Shown: positions 1 to 6,347 of the stretch, in pieces
Numbering within the stretch: the stretch's first letter is position 1
How the letters are laid out: each line of letters begins with the position of its first letter
Assembly: GCA_016180145.1 (NCBI GenBank)
Contig: JACPBT010000012.1
Coordinates: 1 to 11,698, forward strand
Source: Candidatus Woesearchaeota archaeon
Lineage (GTDB): Archaea > Nanobdellota > Nanobdellia > Woesearchaeales > UBA10216
Direction of reading: 5' to 3'
Length of the DNA: 11,698 nt
Position numbers and translations under genes: made by a program
Notes under the pieces: generated by a model
What the model was told of the DNA's origin: nothing
Database searches by the model: none
Seen by the model: only the letters and a program-made list of their open reading frames with translations

Positions 1-234
1 GGAAGCTACAGGAAAGGCGACGACACTGATAAAAGCGACATGGACATTGCTGTTGAAGCCATAGGAAACAAGGAAATGGAAATAACAGAACTCGGCATAA
101 TAAAGCAGTTTGGATACAGGAAAAATGTGAAAGTGAACATGCACATATTTTCAAGAAGCAAGGCAGACTTAAATGTATTTACAAACATAGCAAACGGAAT
201 AGTCCTATACGGGCTGCTGGAGGCAAAACCGTGA
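1..234 (+). CDS. MNT-type nucleotidyltransferase, 3' part (probable antitoxin)
   Basis: The reading frame is open from base 1, so the true start lies outside the window; 77 residues are visible. They begin with GSYRKG and continue to SDMD, the GS-x(9-13)-SDxD signature of the DNA-polymerase-beta-like minimal nucleotidyltransferase (MNT) superfamily; the two aspartates would bind metal. The third carboxylate, usually in a later strand written like vDlv, appears as asparagine in the segment VKVNMHIF, so catalysis is uncertain. Known family biology: MntA-type proteins act as antitoxins to HEPN RNases, in studied cases by adding AMP to the toxin. The stop codon overlaps the GTG start of the HEPN gene, so the two are translationally coupled. 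Identification of the fold is firm; the antitoxin role is inferred from the pairing. Confidence 0.85.
   Translation, partial: GSYRKGDDTDKSDMDIAVEAIGNKEMEITELGIIKQFGYRKNVKVNMHIFSRSKADLNVFTNIANGIVLYGLLEAKP
219..223 (+). promoter_or_regulatory. Shine-Dalgarno site of the HEPN gene
   Basis: GGAGG lies 7 bases before the GTG at 231 and inside the end of the MNT gene. It supports the GTG start and coupled translation of the pair. Confidence 0.6.
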
Positions 235-659
235 TAAGAAGAAAATTCCCTGATAAAGCAAAGGCAATGAGCATGCTAAATGCAGCAGAAGGCGACCTTG
301 AAGTGATAGAAAGCATAAAAAACAACCGAAAAGCAGGCTCCTTAATTGTAAGAACAATTTATGAATGCTTCAGAATGCTTGGAGACGCCCTGCTGACAGC
401 CGAAGGCTTTGAAACAACAGGCATAGACCACCATAAAGAAATGATAAGCAGACTGCTAAAAATCAATGTAAAAACAACGCGCCCACTCCTTGTTCTGGAT
501 GAGCTAAGAAAGGAAAGAAACGACATAAATTACGAAGGATACGCCCCAACAGAGGATGAAATTAAAGACGCCATTGCGATAAAAGATGCCCTGTGGAAGC
601 CGGTTCTTACAGAAGTGAAAAGACTAATTGAAAGAACCGGCAGCATAACTTCTGACTAA
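231..659 (+). CDS. HEPN domain protein (probable RNase toxin of MNT/HEPN pair)
   Basis: A 142-residue, alpha-helical protein of normal HEPN length. The start is GTG at 231, overlapping the MNT stop as GTGA and preceded by GGAGG. The region around residues 92-104 reads LRKERNDINYEGY, which corresponds to the HEPN RNase motif R-x(4-6)-H, with R96 and N97 present; the expected histidine position holds Y101, and another tyrosine follows at 104. HEPN proteins of this kind act as RNA-cutting toxins next to MNT antitoxins. The missing histidine means this copy may be weakly active, may use another residue, or may belong to a non-toxic HEPN branch. Its stop lies only a few bases before the promoter of the carbamoyltransferase gene, so that gene is probably transcribed separately. 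Confidence 0.85.
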   Translation: MIRRKFPDKAKAMSMLNAAEGDLEVIESIKNNRKAGSLIVRTIYECFRMLGDALLTAEGFETTGIDHHKEMISRLLKINVKTTRPLLVLDELRKERNDINYEGYAPTEDEIKDAIAIKDALWKPVLTEVKRLIERTGSITSD

Positions 660-663
660 AAGA

Positions 664-671
664 TTTATAAA
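664..671 (+). promoter_or_regulatory. TATA box of the carbamoyltransferase gene
   Basis: TTTATAAA, a textbook archaeal TATA box, starts 31 bases before the ATG at 695, predicting an mRNA with almost no 5' leader. It begins 5 bases after the HEPN stop codon. Confidence 0.7.
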
Positions 672-694
672 AGAGCGCAGGTTTACCCCCTGCA

Positions 695-2299
695 ATGAAC
701 ATTCTCGGAGTCCATGACGGACATAATGCGGGAGCATTAAAGGCAGGCGAAATAGAAAAGGTGGCAGTAGCATCAACCCAGCGCTCAACAACAGAATGGT
801 TCATGAACACAGGAAGCTGGTACCAAAGCAGGCTGCCTGCAATAGCTGCAAAAGCGGAGTTCACACTGCCCCCGCTAAGAAGGCTTTACCCGGCAATAAA
901 CTTCACAACAAGAAACATAATAAAACGGGCTAAACTAAACAACCAACAACTTGTAAGACAGCTGAAAAAAGATTTCGGGCTTGAAAACGCAAAGTTTGCC
1001 TTTATTGACCACCACCTGTGCCATGCAGCATACTCCTACTACGGCAGAAACTGGGAAGGAGAAACACTCATCCTGACACTTGACGGAAGAGGAGACGGAA
1101 TATGCGCAACCGCAAGCATAGGAAACGGAAATGAGATAAAAAGGATATCTGAAACAAAAGGCGGAAACTCAGTAGCAGAGCTTTACCTCGGAGCAACCGC
1201 ATACCTTGGAATGAAGCCGCTTGAACACGAATACAAGGTAATGGGGCTTGCGCCATACGCATCACCACAGCACGGAGAAAAGGCAGCAGCAAAACTCAAA
1301 GGCGTGATAACATTTGACGAAAAACTCACATTCCGCTCAAAAATAAGGACAAACACTGCATACTACTGGATAAAGGAAAAGCTCGCAAATGAAAGATTTG
1401 ACAATGTGGCATACGGAATACAAAAATTCACAGAAGAACTTGTAACAGAATGGGCGCGAAAGGCAGTGCAAAAAACGGGACTTACAAAAATAGCATTGGG
1501 AGGAGGACTGTTCATGAACGTAAAGCTCAACAAGCTCATACTTGAACTGCCTGAAGCTGAAAAACTATTCATAAGCCCAAGCTGCAGCGACGAATCGCTG
1601 ATGATAGGAGCGGCAATGGCAGAACAGGCAAAAACAGAAAGACCTGAACCGCTCAAAGACATATACTACGGAGCAGAATACAGCGAGGAACACACAACAA
1701 GAATGGTGGCAGAAAAGGGAATTGCAAAAAAATATGAAGTGGAAAGGCACAAAGACATAAACGGCAAGGTTGCCGAGCTGATAAGCAACAACGAGGTCGT
1801 GGCAAGATGCACAGGAAGAATGGAATTCGGAGCAAGGGCGCTGGGAAACAGGTCAATAATCACAAACCCCTCAAGCTTCTCCAACGTAAGAATAATAAAC
1901 CAGATGATAAAAAGCAGGGACTTCTGGATGCCATTTGCGCCAAGCATACTAAGCGAGGCGCAACAAAAATACATGATAAACCCCAAAAAAATGGAAGCAC
2001 CATACATGATAACAGCATTTGACTCTGTGCCTGAAAACAGGGAACAGATAACAGCAGCAATGCACCAATACGACTTCACAATAAGACCGCAGGCAGTGGA
2101 GAAAGAGAATAACAACAACTACCACTCAATAATAAGCCAGTTCAGAAAAGAAACAGGAATCGGAGCAGTGCTGAACACGTCATTCAACCTGCACGGCTAC
2201 CCGGTAATATACACGCCGGAAGATGCATATTACGTTTTTGAAAACTCGGGACTAAAATACCTGCAGATTGGAAACCACCTCATATCAAAGAAAAGCTAA
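695..2299 (+). CDS. NodU/CmcH-family carbamoyltransferase
   Basis: A 534-residue full-length member of the carbamoyltransferase family, which moves the carbamoyl group of carbamoyl phosphate, via an adenylate, to a hydroxyl of a sugar or antibiotic. N-terminal Kae1/YgjD-like domain: ILGVHDGHNA at residues 3-12, metal-binding HHLCHAA at 106-112, LTLDGRGDG around 127-135, GGGLFMN at 269-275. C-terminal YrdC-like domain: GRMEFGARALGNRSI at 374-388, WMPFAPSIL at 411-419 and LNTSFN at 493-498. One oddity is that the usual EERFTRxK segment reads STQRSTTEW near residue 27. The start fits a leaderless promoter. The gene is convergent with a sugar-nucleotide/glycosyltransferase operon, with stop codons overlapping in CTAA, so the likely target is a sugar of the same surface glycan. 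Family assignment is firm; the acceptor is inferred. Confidence 0.93.
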   Translation: MNILGVHDGHNAGALKAGEIEKVAVASTQRSTTEWFMNTGSWYQSRLPAIAAKAEFTLPPLRRLYPAINFTTRNIIKRAKLNNQQLVRQLKKDFGLENAKFAFIDHHLCHAAYSYYGRNWEGETLILTLDGRGDGICATASIGNGNEIKRISETKGGNSVAELYLGATAYLGMKPLEHEYKVMGLAPYASPQHGEKAAAKLKGVITFDEKLTFRSKIRTNTAYYWIKEKLANERFDNVAYGIQKFTEELVTEWARKAVQKTGLTKIALGGGLFMNVKLNKLILELPEAEKLFISPSCSDESLMIGAAMAEQAKTERPEPLKDIYYGAEYSEEHTTRMVAEKGIAKKYEVERHKDINGKVAELISNNEVVARCTGRMEFGARALGNRSIITNPSSFSNVRIINQMIKSRDFWMPFAPSILSEAQQKYMINPKKMEAPYMITAFDSVPENREQITAAMHQYDFTIRPQAVEKENNNNYHSIISQFRKETGIGAVLNTSFNLHGYPVIYTPEDAYYVFENSGLKYLQIGNHLISKKS

Positions 2300-3396
2300 A
2301 GCCTGCCCAAAGCATCTGAAAACCTGCCTGAAAGCCGCTCCCAGGAATAAGGCAGAACAAGCCTCCTGAAATCAGGCTGCTTCTTTCTTTTTACAACAAA
2401 AACAATCCTTTCAGCCAAATCAGAAGCGCTGCCCGGAACCGCAAGGCACTCAGGATAATCCCTCAAAACAACAGCAACATCACCGACAGAAGTGGCAACA
2501 ACAGGAACACCGCAGGCAAGATACTCCATAAGCTTATACGCAAAACCATAACGGGAAACCTCATTCTCAGGCTGAGGAAGAACAGCAACATCAGCAGCAT
2601 TAATAGCAGCAACAACCTCCCCCCGCTCAGGAAGAGCCATGTGAACAACACCAGGCTTCCTGATATCAATGCCCCTGTCAACTTTGCCAGAAAGCAGAAG
2701 AATGGCTTCAGGAAAAGCCTGCCTGACAATTGAAAAGGCATCAATAAGAACATCACAGCCACGCTCCACAGAAACATGACCAACATAGGTTATTATAACA
2801 GCGCTCTTTGGAAGCTTAAGAGAAACCCTGCACTTAGCCCTGCTTAACGGCCTGAAAAGAGGCTCAAAGCCATTCTCAACAACAACAGAGCTTCTGCAAA
2901 GCCCTCTTATCTTTTCCTCAAGGGAATGACTGACACAAACGCACAATGCAGCCTTCCCCATCAGCAAGTTATTAACAAAACGAAGAAGGCTGCGGGCAAA
3001 AAAGCCATTGCGCAAAAACGGAACACCCGAAAGGTCATAAGTCTCATAATTATCACGCAAATCATAAACAAACTTCCTGCCTGAACGCGAAAGACAGGCA
3101 AGCAATGCAACAACAGGATGAGTAGTGCCGACAACAACATCAGAATCTTTTGCATAAAATGAAACTGAACGAATAAATGAGCGAATCTTAAAAAAGGAAA
3201 AAGGAACAACATGCACATCCATGCCATGCATGCTTACAGAGAAAAACTCCCCACCCAAATGGTCAGCGGCAATTACCGAAACTTTATGCCATTTCGCAAG
3301 GGCGGCAGCGAGGCGCATCTCCCTCCCAAAATCATCACGAACAGCATCCTTGCCAATAGTGCCTGAAAAACGCTTGATAACAAACAAAACATTCAT
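2296..3396 (-). CDS. GT4-family glycosyltransferase
   Basis: A 366-residue GT-B glycosyltransferase that would transfer a sugar from a nucleotide donor to a growing glycan at the inner face of the membrane. The N-terminal acceptor domain (residues 1 to about 170) carries VYDLRDNYETY at 110-120. The C-terminal donor domain has TYVGHVSVERG at 203-213 and YKLMEYLACGVPVVAT at 287-302. In the E-x7-E donor motif only the second glutamate (E291) is present; the first is Y283, as I recall for GT4 subgroups with a KLxEYxAxGxPVVAT segment. The start codon overlaps the stop of the dehydratase pseudogene as TGATG, so translation is coupled; the frameshift upstream could lower its expression. The 3' end overlaps that of the carbamoyltransferase by 4 bases. 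Donor and acceptor cannot be told from sequence. Confidence 0.9.
   Translation of the reverse strand: MNVLFVIKRFSGTIGKDAVRDDFGREMRLAAALAKWHKVSVIAADHLGGEFFSVSMHGMDVHVVPFSFFKIRSFIRSVSFYAKDSDVVVGTTHPVVALLACLSRSGRKFVYDLRDNYETYDLSGVPFLRNGFFARSLLRFVNNLLMGKAALCVCVSHSLEEKIRGLCRSSVVVENGFEPLFRPLSRAKCRVSLKLPKSAVIITYVGHVSVERGCDVLIDAFSIVRQAFPEAILLLSGKVDRGIDIRKPGVVHMALPERGEVVAAINAADVAVLPQPENEVSRYGFAYKLMEYLACGVPVVATSVGDVAVVLRDYPECLAVPGSASDLAERIVFVVKRKKQPDFRRLVLPYSWERLSGRFSDALGRL
2381..2392 (+). terminator. Possible U-tract terminator of the carbamoyltransferase mRNA
   Basis: The run TTCTTTCTTTTT has 10 T in 12 bases, in a strand that is otherwise very T-poor, about 80 bases after the carbamoyltransferase stop. 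Archaeal termination uses such U-tracts. It also encodes the KRKK segment of the glycosyltransferase on the other strand, which could explain it by itself. Confidence 0.25.
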
Positions 3397-4173
3397 CAGG
3401 CATCAACACTCTTATACCACTCATAAGCCAGTCTCAAACCGGCTTCAACAGAAAACTTAGGACGCCAACCAAGAATGCGGGCAGCCTTTGAACTGTCCAT
3501 GTACTGAGCTGCAATTTCATTAGAAGCTTCATTAAGGACAACAGGCTTCAAACCAGAGCCTGCAACCTTAAGCATCAAATCAACAAGCTCAATGACGCTG
3601 ACAGGCTTATTGGTTCCAAAATTAAAAGCCTCACCGGCAATCTGAGAAGAGCTAAGCGCATCAGCAAGAGCAAGATAAGCCTCAACGGCGAGCCAACAAA
3701 TCAGCACAGCTCTTGGAAACATCATAAGGATGAACGCCGGCAAGGCAGAAATCCTCAGAATAAGGAAGCCTGCCCTGCGAACCATAAGCCTTATCACTGG
3801 AAGCAACAACAAGACGCGGCAGCTTAAGCAAACGGACAGCCTCAAGAACAGTCCACGTTCCCTTAATATTGCTCTCAAACGTTGAGAGCGGAGAGCGATT
3901 AGCTATCCCAACAAGAGTCTGGGCGGCAAGATGAAAACACATCCTGACTCCATACTCGTTCATAACGCGCATAACAAAAGCCAAATCAGCAACATCACCA
4001 TAAGCAACATTAACACGCTCAAGCAAGCCGGCAAGCCTCAGCTTTGAATCAGCATTACGGTCACGAACAATTACCGTAACAACAGCACCCTCATCAAGAA
4101 GGCGCATGCAAAGCCGGCTGCCGACAAAACCATCACCGCCTGTAACAAGAACAGACTCGCCGCGAAAGCTCAT
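3396..4173 (-). pseudogene. rfbG: CDP-glucose 4,6-dehydratase-like gene, frameshifted with an internal segment missing
   Basis: The first fragment starts at ATG 4173 (ATGA overlap with the upstream stop; GGAGG 8-12 bases before) and has the NAD-binding TGGDGFVG at residues 11-18, HLAAQTLVGIANRSPLS, ASSDKAYG and the catalytic YDVSK. After SKSCADLLA (about position 3694) it reads RR and stops at 3682. In another frame the rest of the family resumes directly as VEAYLALADAL and continues through AFNFGT, VSVIELVDLM, ILGWRPKFS and AYEWYK to 3396. Intact relatives have, from memory, about 55-70 residues between these two segments, including the RxGNxYGxGD and RDYxYVxD substrate regions. So this is not a simple base slip: a segment is absent and its loss shifted the frame. 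The total of 778 bases implies loss of 3n+2 bases. Position after the cytidylyltransferase gene supports CDP-glucose as substrate. As written no intact enzyme can be made; a true mutation and an assembly error are both possible. Confidence 0.88.
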
Positions 4174-4871
4174 TTCCAAACCCTCCACTCAGCCCTGCCA
4201 GAGTTCCACAAGTCATTAAGAGACTGGACATCCTTAAAAGTATCCATACAATTCCAGAAGCCATCAAACTTAAACGCTGCAATACGCCTCCCAGAAGCCA
4301 GACGCTCAAAAACCTCCCTCTCAAGAGTGTCGTTTTCCCCAATAAAATCAAAAACACCCCTGTTGAAAACAAAAAAACCGCCATTAACCCAAAAGGGAAG
4401 CAACGGCTTCTCAGCAAAAGCAGAAACCAAACCTCTGTCATCAACTTCAACAACACCAAACTGAGAACGGGGCTTTATGCAGGTAATTGTCGCAAGAGCG
4501 CCGGTTGAATTATGATGGCTCACAAGCTTATTCAAAGGAATATTGGAAACACCATCACCATAAGTAGCCATAAACTGCCCATCAACAATCAAATCCTGAA
4601 CTTTCTTAATCCTCCCGCCAGTATTCGTATCAAGCCCTGTATCAGCAAACTCAATATTCCACCCATTGCTGTCACGCTCAAAATACTCCCTTATCAGCTC
4701 ACCCTTATAGCCAAGGGCAAGGACGAAATCATTAAAGCCGTGATGGGCATAAATCTTCATAATATGCCAAAGAATAGGCCTGCCGCCAACCTCAACCAAA
4801 GGCTTAGGAATCTGCTCAGTAAGCTCCCTCAAACGGGTGCCCCTGCCACCGCACAGAATGACTGTCTTCAT
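4170..4871 (-). CDS. rfbF: Glucose-1-phosphate cytidylyltransferase
   Basis: Makes CDP-glucose from CTP and glucose 1-phosphate, the entry step to CDP-linked deoxysugars. The 233-residue protein follows the RfbF pattern throughout: nucleotide-binding LCGGRGTRLRE at 6-16, KPLVEVGGRPILWHIMKIY at 23-41, GYKGELIREYF at 54-64, TYGDGVSNI at 103-111, EKP at 154-156, WVNGGFFVF at 161-169, and DGFWNCMDTFKD at 203-214. I chose ATG 4871 rather than the upstream in-frame ATG at 4928 because homology starts at MKTVILCGG and a TATA box ends 25 bases upstream, which would put the transcript start at the ATG. First gene of a three-gene minus-strand operon; its TGA overlaps the next ATG. It is slightly shorter than the usual roughly 257 residues, but no motif is missing. 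Confidence 0.94.
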   Translation of the reverse strand: MKTVILCGGRGTRLRELTEQIPKPLVEVGGRPILWHIMKIYAHHGFNDFVLALGYKGELIREYFERDSNGWNIEFADTGLDTNTGGRIKKVQDLIVDGQFMATYGDGVSNIPLNKLVSHHNSTGALATITCIKPRSQFGVVEVDDRGLVSAFAEKPLLPFWVNGGFFVFNRGVFDFIGENDTLEREVFERLASGRRIAAFKFDGFWNCMDTFKDVQSLNDLWNSGRAEWRVWK

Positions 4872-4895
4872 CACAACAAAGGCAGCCACAGGGCT

Positions 4896-4903
4896 TTTAT
4901 ATA
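4896..4903 (-). promoter_or_regulatory. TATA box of the cytidylyltransferase operon
   Basis: TATATAAA on the minus strand; its first T is 32 bases before the ATG at 4871, predicting a leaderless mRNA. It sits inside the longer upstream reading frame and so argues against the 4928 start. Confidence 0.7.
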
Positions 4904-4945
4904 TTTTCTGATGACTGAAGTTTTGCATTGTTCAACTGCCCGCAT

Positions 4946-4992
4946 CTATAGACAAATTTGATTATCCCTGCCCTATAGCAAAGTTGTCTATA
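4946..4992. repeat. Three related CTATAG(A)CAAA elements, two forming an inverted repeat
   Basis: CTATAGACAAA is at 4946-4956, CTATAGCAAA at 4973-4982, and the reverse complement TTGTCTATA at 4984-4992. The first and third make a perfect 9-base inverted repeat (TATAGACAA/TTGTCTATA) with a 28-base gap. They lie between the divergent promoters of the sugar-nucleotide operon and the DUF4258-like/YgiT pair, a usual place for operators. The binding protein is unknown; the zinc-finger/AbrB antitoxin is one candidate. Confidence 0.5.
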
Positions 4993-5030
4993 AAGAAATG
5001 CTCAAAACAAAAAGTTTGGAAAGGAAAAAG

Positions 5031-5038
5031 TTTAAATA
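5031..5038 (+). promoter_or_regulatory. TATA box of the DUF4258-like/YgiT operon
   Basis: TTTAAATA preceded by a purine-rich stretch (GGAAAAAG) that would suit transcription factor B. The first T is 39 bases before the ATG at 5070, so a leader of roughly 5 to 9 bases is expected, slightly longer than for the other genes here. Confidence 0.65.
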
Positions 5039-5069
5039 GTAATTCACTAAATAAAATGATGAAAAGATA

Positions 5070-5318
5070 ATGAACGCTTGGGATATCAACACTTGCAGGC
5101 TTGATTCAAGCAAGCATTTCATGAACAAATACATGAGACGCTGGAACTGGGATTTCCACGATTTAAGAGAAGCCCTGAGAGATGCCAAAAAAATAGAAAA
5201 GGCGGGAAACAAAAAATATGAGGCGTATGTTGATAAGAATGTCCAAAAGAAGATAATATTCGTATATTACGCAGAATTTGACTCAATTTACATAATAAGC
5301 GGCGCGGAGGGCAGCTAA
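5070..5318 (+). CDS. DUF4258-like small protein (probable toxin paired with YgiT-type antitoxin)
   Basis: An 82-residue basic protein. Its layout matches the small RelE/MqsR-like toxin group that includes DUF4258: an N-terminal SSKHFMNKYMRRWNW segment, an amphipathic helix DLREALRDAKKIEK, then three beta-like segments, KYEAYVD, KKIIFVYYAEFD and IYIISG. The best argument for the call is the partner: it is followed one base later by a YgiT-type zinc-finger gene, an order (toxin first) typical of MqsRA-like pairs. Members of this fold usually cut mRNA or block translation. The start follows a TATA box by a short leader; no clear Shine-Dalgarno site is seen. Domain identity rests on pattern and context, since the sequence is divergent; RNase activity is inferred. 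Confidence 0.7.
   Translation: MNAWDINTCRLDSSKHFMNKYMRRWNWDFHDLREALRDAKKIEKAGNKKYEAYVDKNVQKKIIFVYYAEFDSIYIISGAEGS
5306..5310 (+). promoter_or_regulatory. Shine-Dalgarno site of the YgiT-type antitoxin gene
   Basis: GGAGG 9 bases before ATG 5320, inside the end of the toxin gene. It lets the second gene be translated independently, useful for making excess antitoxin. Confidence 0.6.
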
Positions 5319-5319
5319 A

Positions 5320-5661
5320 ATGAAAAAATGTCCTGTATGCGAGAAAGGAGAACTTATTCAAGCCAATGACATAGTTTCGGAAATAGAAGGACACCACTTT
5401 GTAGAAAAAGGGGAGCGATGCAACAATTGCGGGGAAGAATTCATAAACGAGAAAGAGGGCCAAGGAATTATTGATGCCGCAAAACGTCTTGGAATCTGGG
5501 GAGCCACCATGAAACTTCACAGAAAGCTCAGCAAAAGCGCGAGAGGCACAGTTTTGAGGATACCATCAGACGTTGAAAAGGAAATGAACCTTAAAGGCAG
5601 CGAAAATATCCTTATCTCCCGAATCGGAAAGAATAAAATTCTGATAGAAATAGAGGAGTGA
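5320..5661 (+). CDS. YgiT-type zinc-finger protein with AbrB-like C-terminal domain (probable antitoxin)
   Basis: A 113-residue protein with a zinc ribbon at the N-terminus (C4-P-V-C7 and C34-N-N-C37), as in YgiT/MqsA antitoxins, followed by a helical linker (GIIDAAKRLGIWG) and a C-terminal segment at about 75-113 (GTVLRIPSDVEKEMNLK, then NILISRI, KILIEIEE) that reads like a SpoVT/AbrB swapped-hairpin DNA-binding domain. Classical MqsA has a helix-turn-helix there instead. It should bind and neutralise the upstream DUF4258-like protein and repress the shared promoter. The two genes are separated by one base and form one operon. The zinc ribbon is certain from the cysteines; the AbrB call is from pattern and is less certain. 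Confidence 0.82.
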   Translation: MKKCPVCEKGELIQANDIVSEIEGHHFVEKGERCNNCGEEFINEKEGQGIIDAAKRLGIWGATMKLHRKLSKSARGTVLRIPSDVEKEMNLKGSENILISRIGKNKILIEIEE

Positions 5662-5804
5662 CAAGGCGGCGGCAACAAAACCGTTAAATTCCAACGCAAA
5701 GGCAACCAGTTATCACTACAAGGCAGATTAAGCCTGCGGCAAACTATTATCGCCAAAAAAAAACGCTTCACAAGCATACTTCTACATCACAACAACAAAG
5801 GATA

Positions 5805-5828
5805 CCAGTATACTAAAATGTATACTGG
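5805..5828. repeat. Perfect palindrome upstream of the 5876 promoter (candidate operator)
   Basis: CCAGTATAC (5805-5813) and GTATACTGG (5820-5828) are exact inverted repeats of 9 bases with a 6-base spacer. The right arm ends 14 bases before the TATA-like element at 5842, where archaeal regulators often bind. No T-run follows on either side, so a terminator is less likely. The remaining 5662-5804 stretch holds no gene that I can see, only a run of nine A at 5755-5763. Confidence 0.6.
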
Positions 5829-5830
5829 AG

Positions 5831-5849
5831 AAGCTAAAAGCTTATTAAA
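5831..5849 (+). promoter_or_regulatory. Promoter of the 5876 gene, with a small inverted repeat next to the TATA box
   Basis: TTATTAAA at 5842-5849 begins 34 bases before ATG 5876, giving a leaderless mRNA. It is joined to AAGCT-AAA-AGCTT (5831-5843), a second short inverted repeat after the 9-base palindrome. Confidence 0.5.
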
Positions 5850-5875
5850 GGCAACATGAATTACGCCTGCTCCCC

Positions 5876-6304
5876 ATGACAACCCTAACCCTTCAAACAG
5901 GAACGTCAAGATATGACGGACTTGAACTAAGCGACATGCTTCCTTCTGAAAGGAGAGCCATACAAACAGCAGAAACACTCATAAACAGAATAAACGACTA
6001 CAGGAAAAGCACAGGAACAGAAGCGAAGGCAACAAAACTAACCGGAACAGTTTTAGGACTATTCTCAGGAACAGCAGGAAGCGCACTCACCATAGGACAA
6101 GGCAGCCAATGGAGTTATGAGCCAACAAGTCTGCTGGAAGAACTGGCAATAACAATCCTTGCAGGGGCAGCGGGTTATGCAATCGGATGCGCAATCCGCC
6201 ACTTCAACTACAGCAACAGGCAACTCTCTGAAATGGAAAAAGAACTGGCAAGGCTGGAAGAATCACCAGCATACCAGCAAGCAATAAGGCAGATGTCAAA
6301 GTGA
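5876..6304 (+). CDS. Hypothetical protein with two glycine-rich hydrophobic segments
   Basis: I do not recognise this 142-residue protein. It has a polar N-terminus (1 to about 50) with a helical stretch ERRAIQTAETLINRINDYRK, then a hydrophobic segment rich in small residues, LTGTVLGLFSGTAGSALTIG, a short polar loop (QWSYEPTS), a second one, AITILAGAAGYAIGCAI, and a charged C-terminal helix (LSEMEKELARLEE) able to form a coiled coil. The small residues spaced four apart (GxxxG-like) resemble glycine-zipper membrane hairpins, so a small oligomeric membrane protein is plausible. No signal peptide is seen. The start is an ATG 34 bases after a TATA-like box. It is the only gene between two toxin-antitoxin pairs, is convergent with the second, and has the same A-rich composition as the surrounding glycan genes. 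Confidence 0.75.
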   Translation: MTTLTLQTGTSRYDGLELSDMLPSERRAIQTAETLINRINDYRKSTGTEAKATKLTGTVLGLFSGTAGSALTIGQGSQWSYEPTSLLEELAITILAGAAGYAIGCAIRHFNYSNRQLSEMEKELARLEESPAYQQAIRQMSK

Positions 6305-6347
6305 AAAAGATTTGCAGAAATATCTTGACATGCTGCCGGCGAATTTC

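Noticed and set aside
1666..2118. 150-codon open frame opposite the carbamoyltransferase gene
   Set aside because: No recognisable motif; it lies antisense to conserved carbamoyltransferase motifs.
3396..4188. Programmed frameshifting as the explanation for the two dehydratase frames
   Set aside because: No slippery run is seen at the junction, and a frame change alone would still leave a large conserved segment missing.
4910..4917. Adjacent TGATGA and CTGA boxes resembling a C/D box guide RNA
   Set aside because: The boxes overlap with no room for a guide, and no second box pair is nearby.
4872..4928. 19-residue N-terminal extension of the cytidylyltransferase (ATG 4928)
   Set aside because: It contains the predicted TATA box, and family similarity begins at the ATG at 4871.
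5056..5070. Four-codon mini-ORF (MMKR) ending as TAATG on the toxin start, possible leader peptide
   Set aside because: Its start codons lie only 25-28 bases from the first T of the TATA box, shorter than the 30-34 seen elsewhere, so it would probably not be on the mRNA.
5662..5804. Possible tRNA or other structured RNA in the gap after the antitoxin gene
   Set aside because: No cloverleaf, T-loop or paired acceptor ends could be found by eye.
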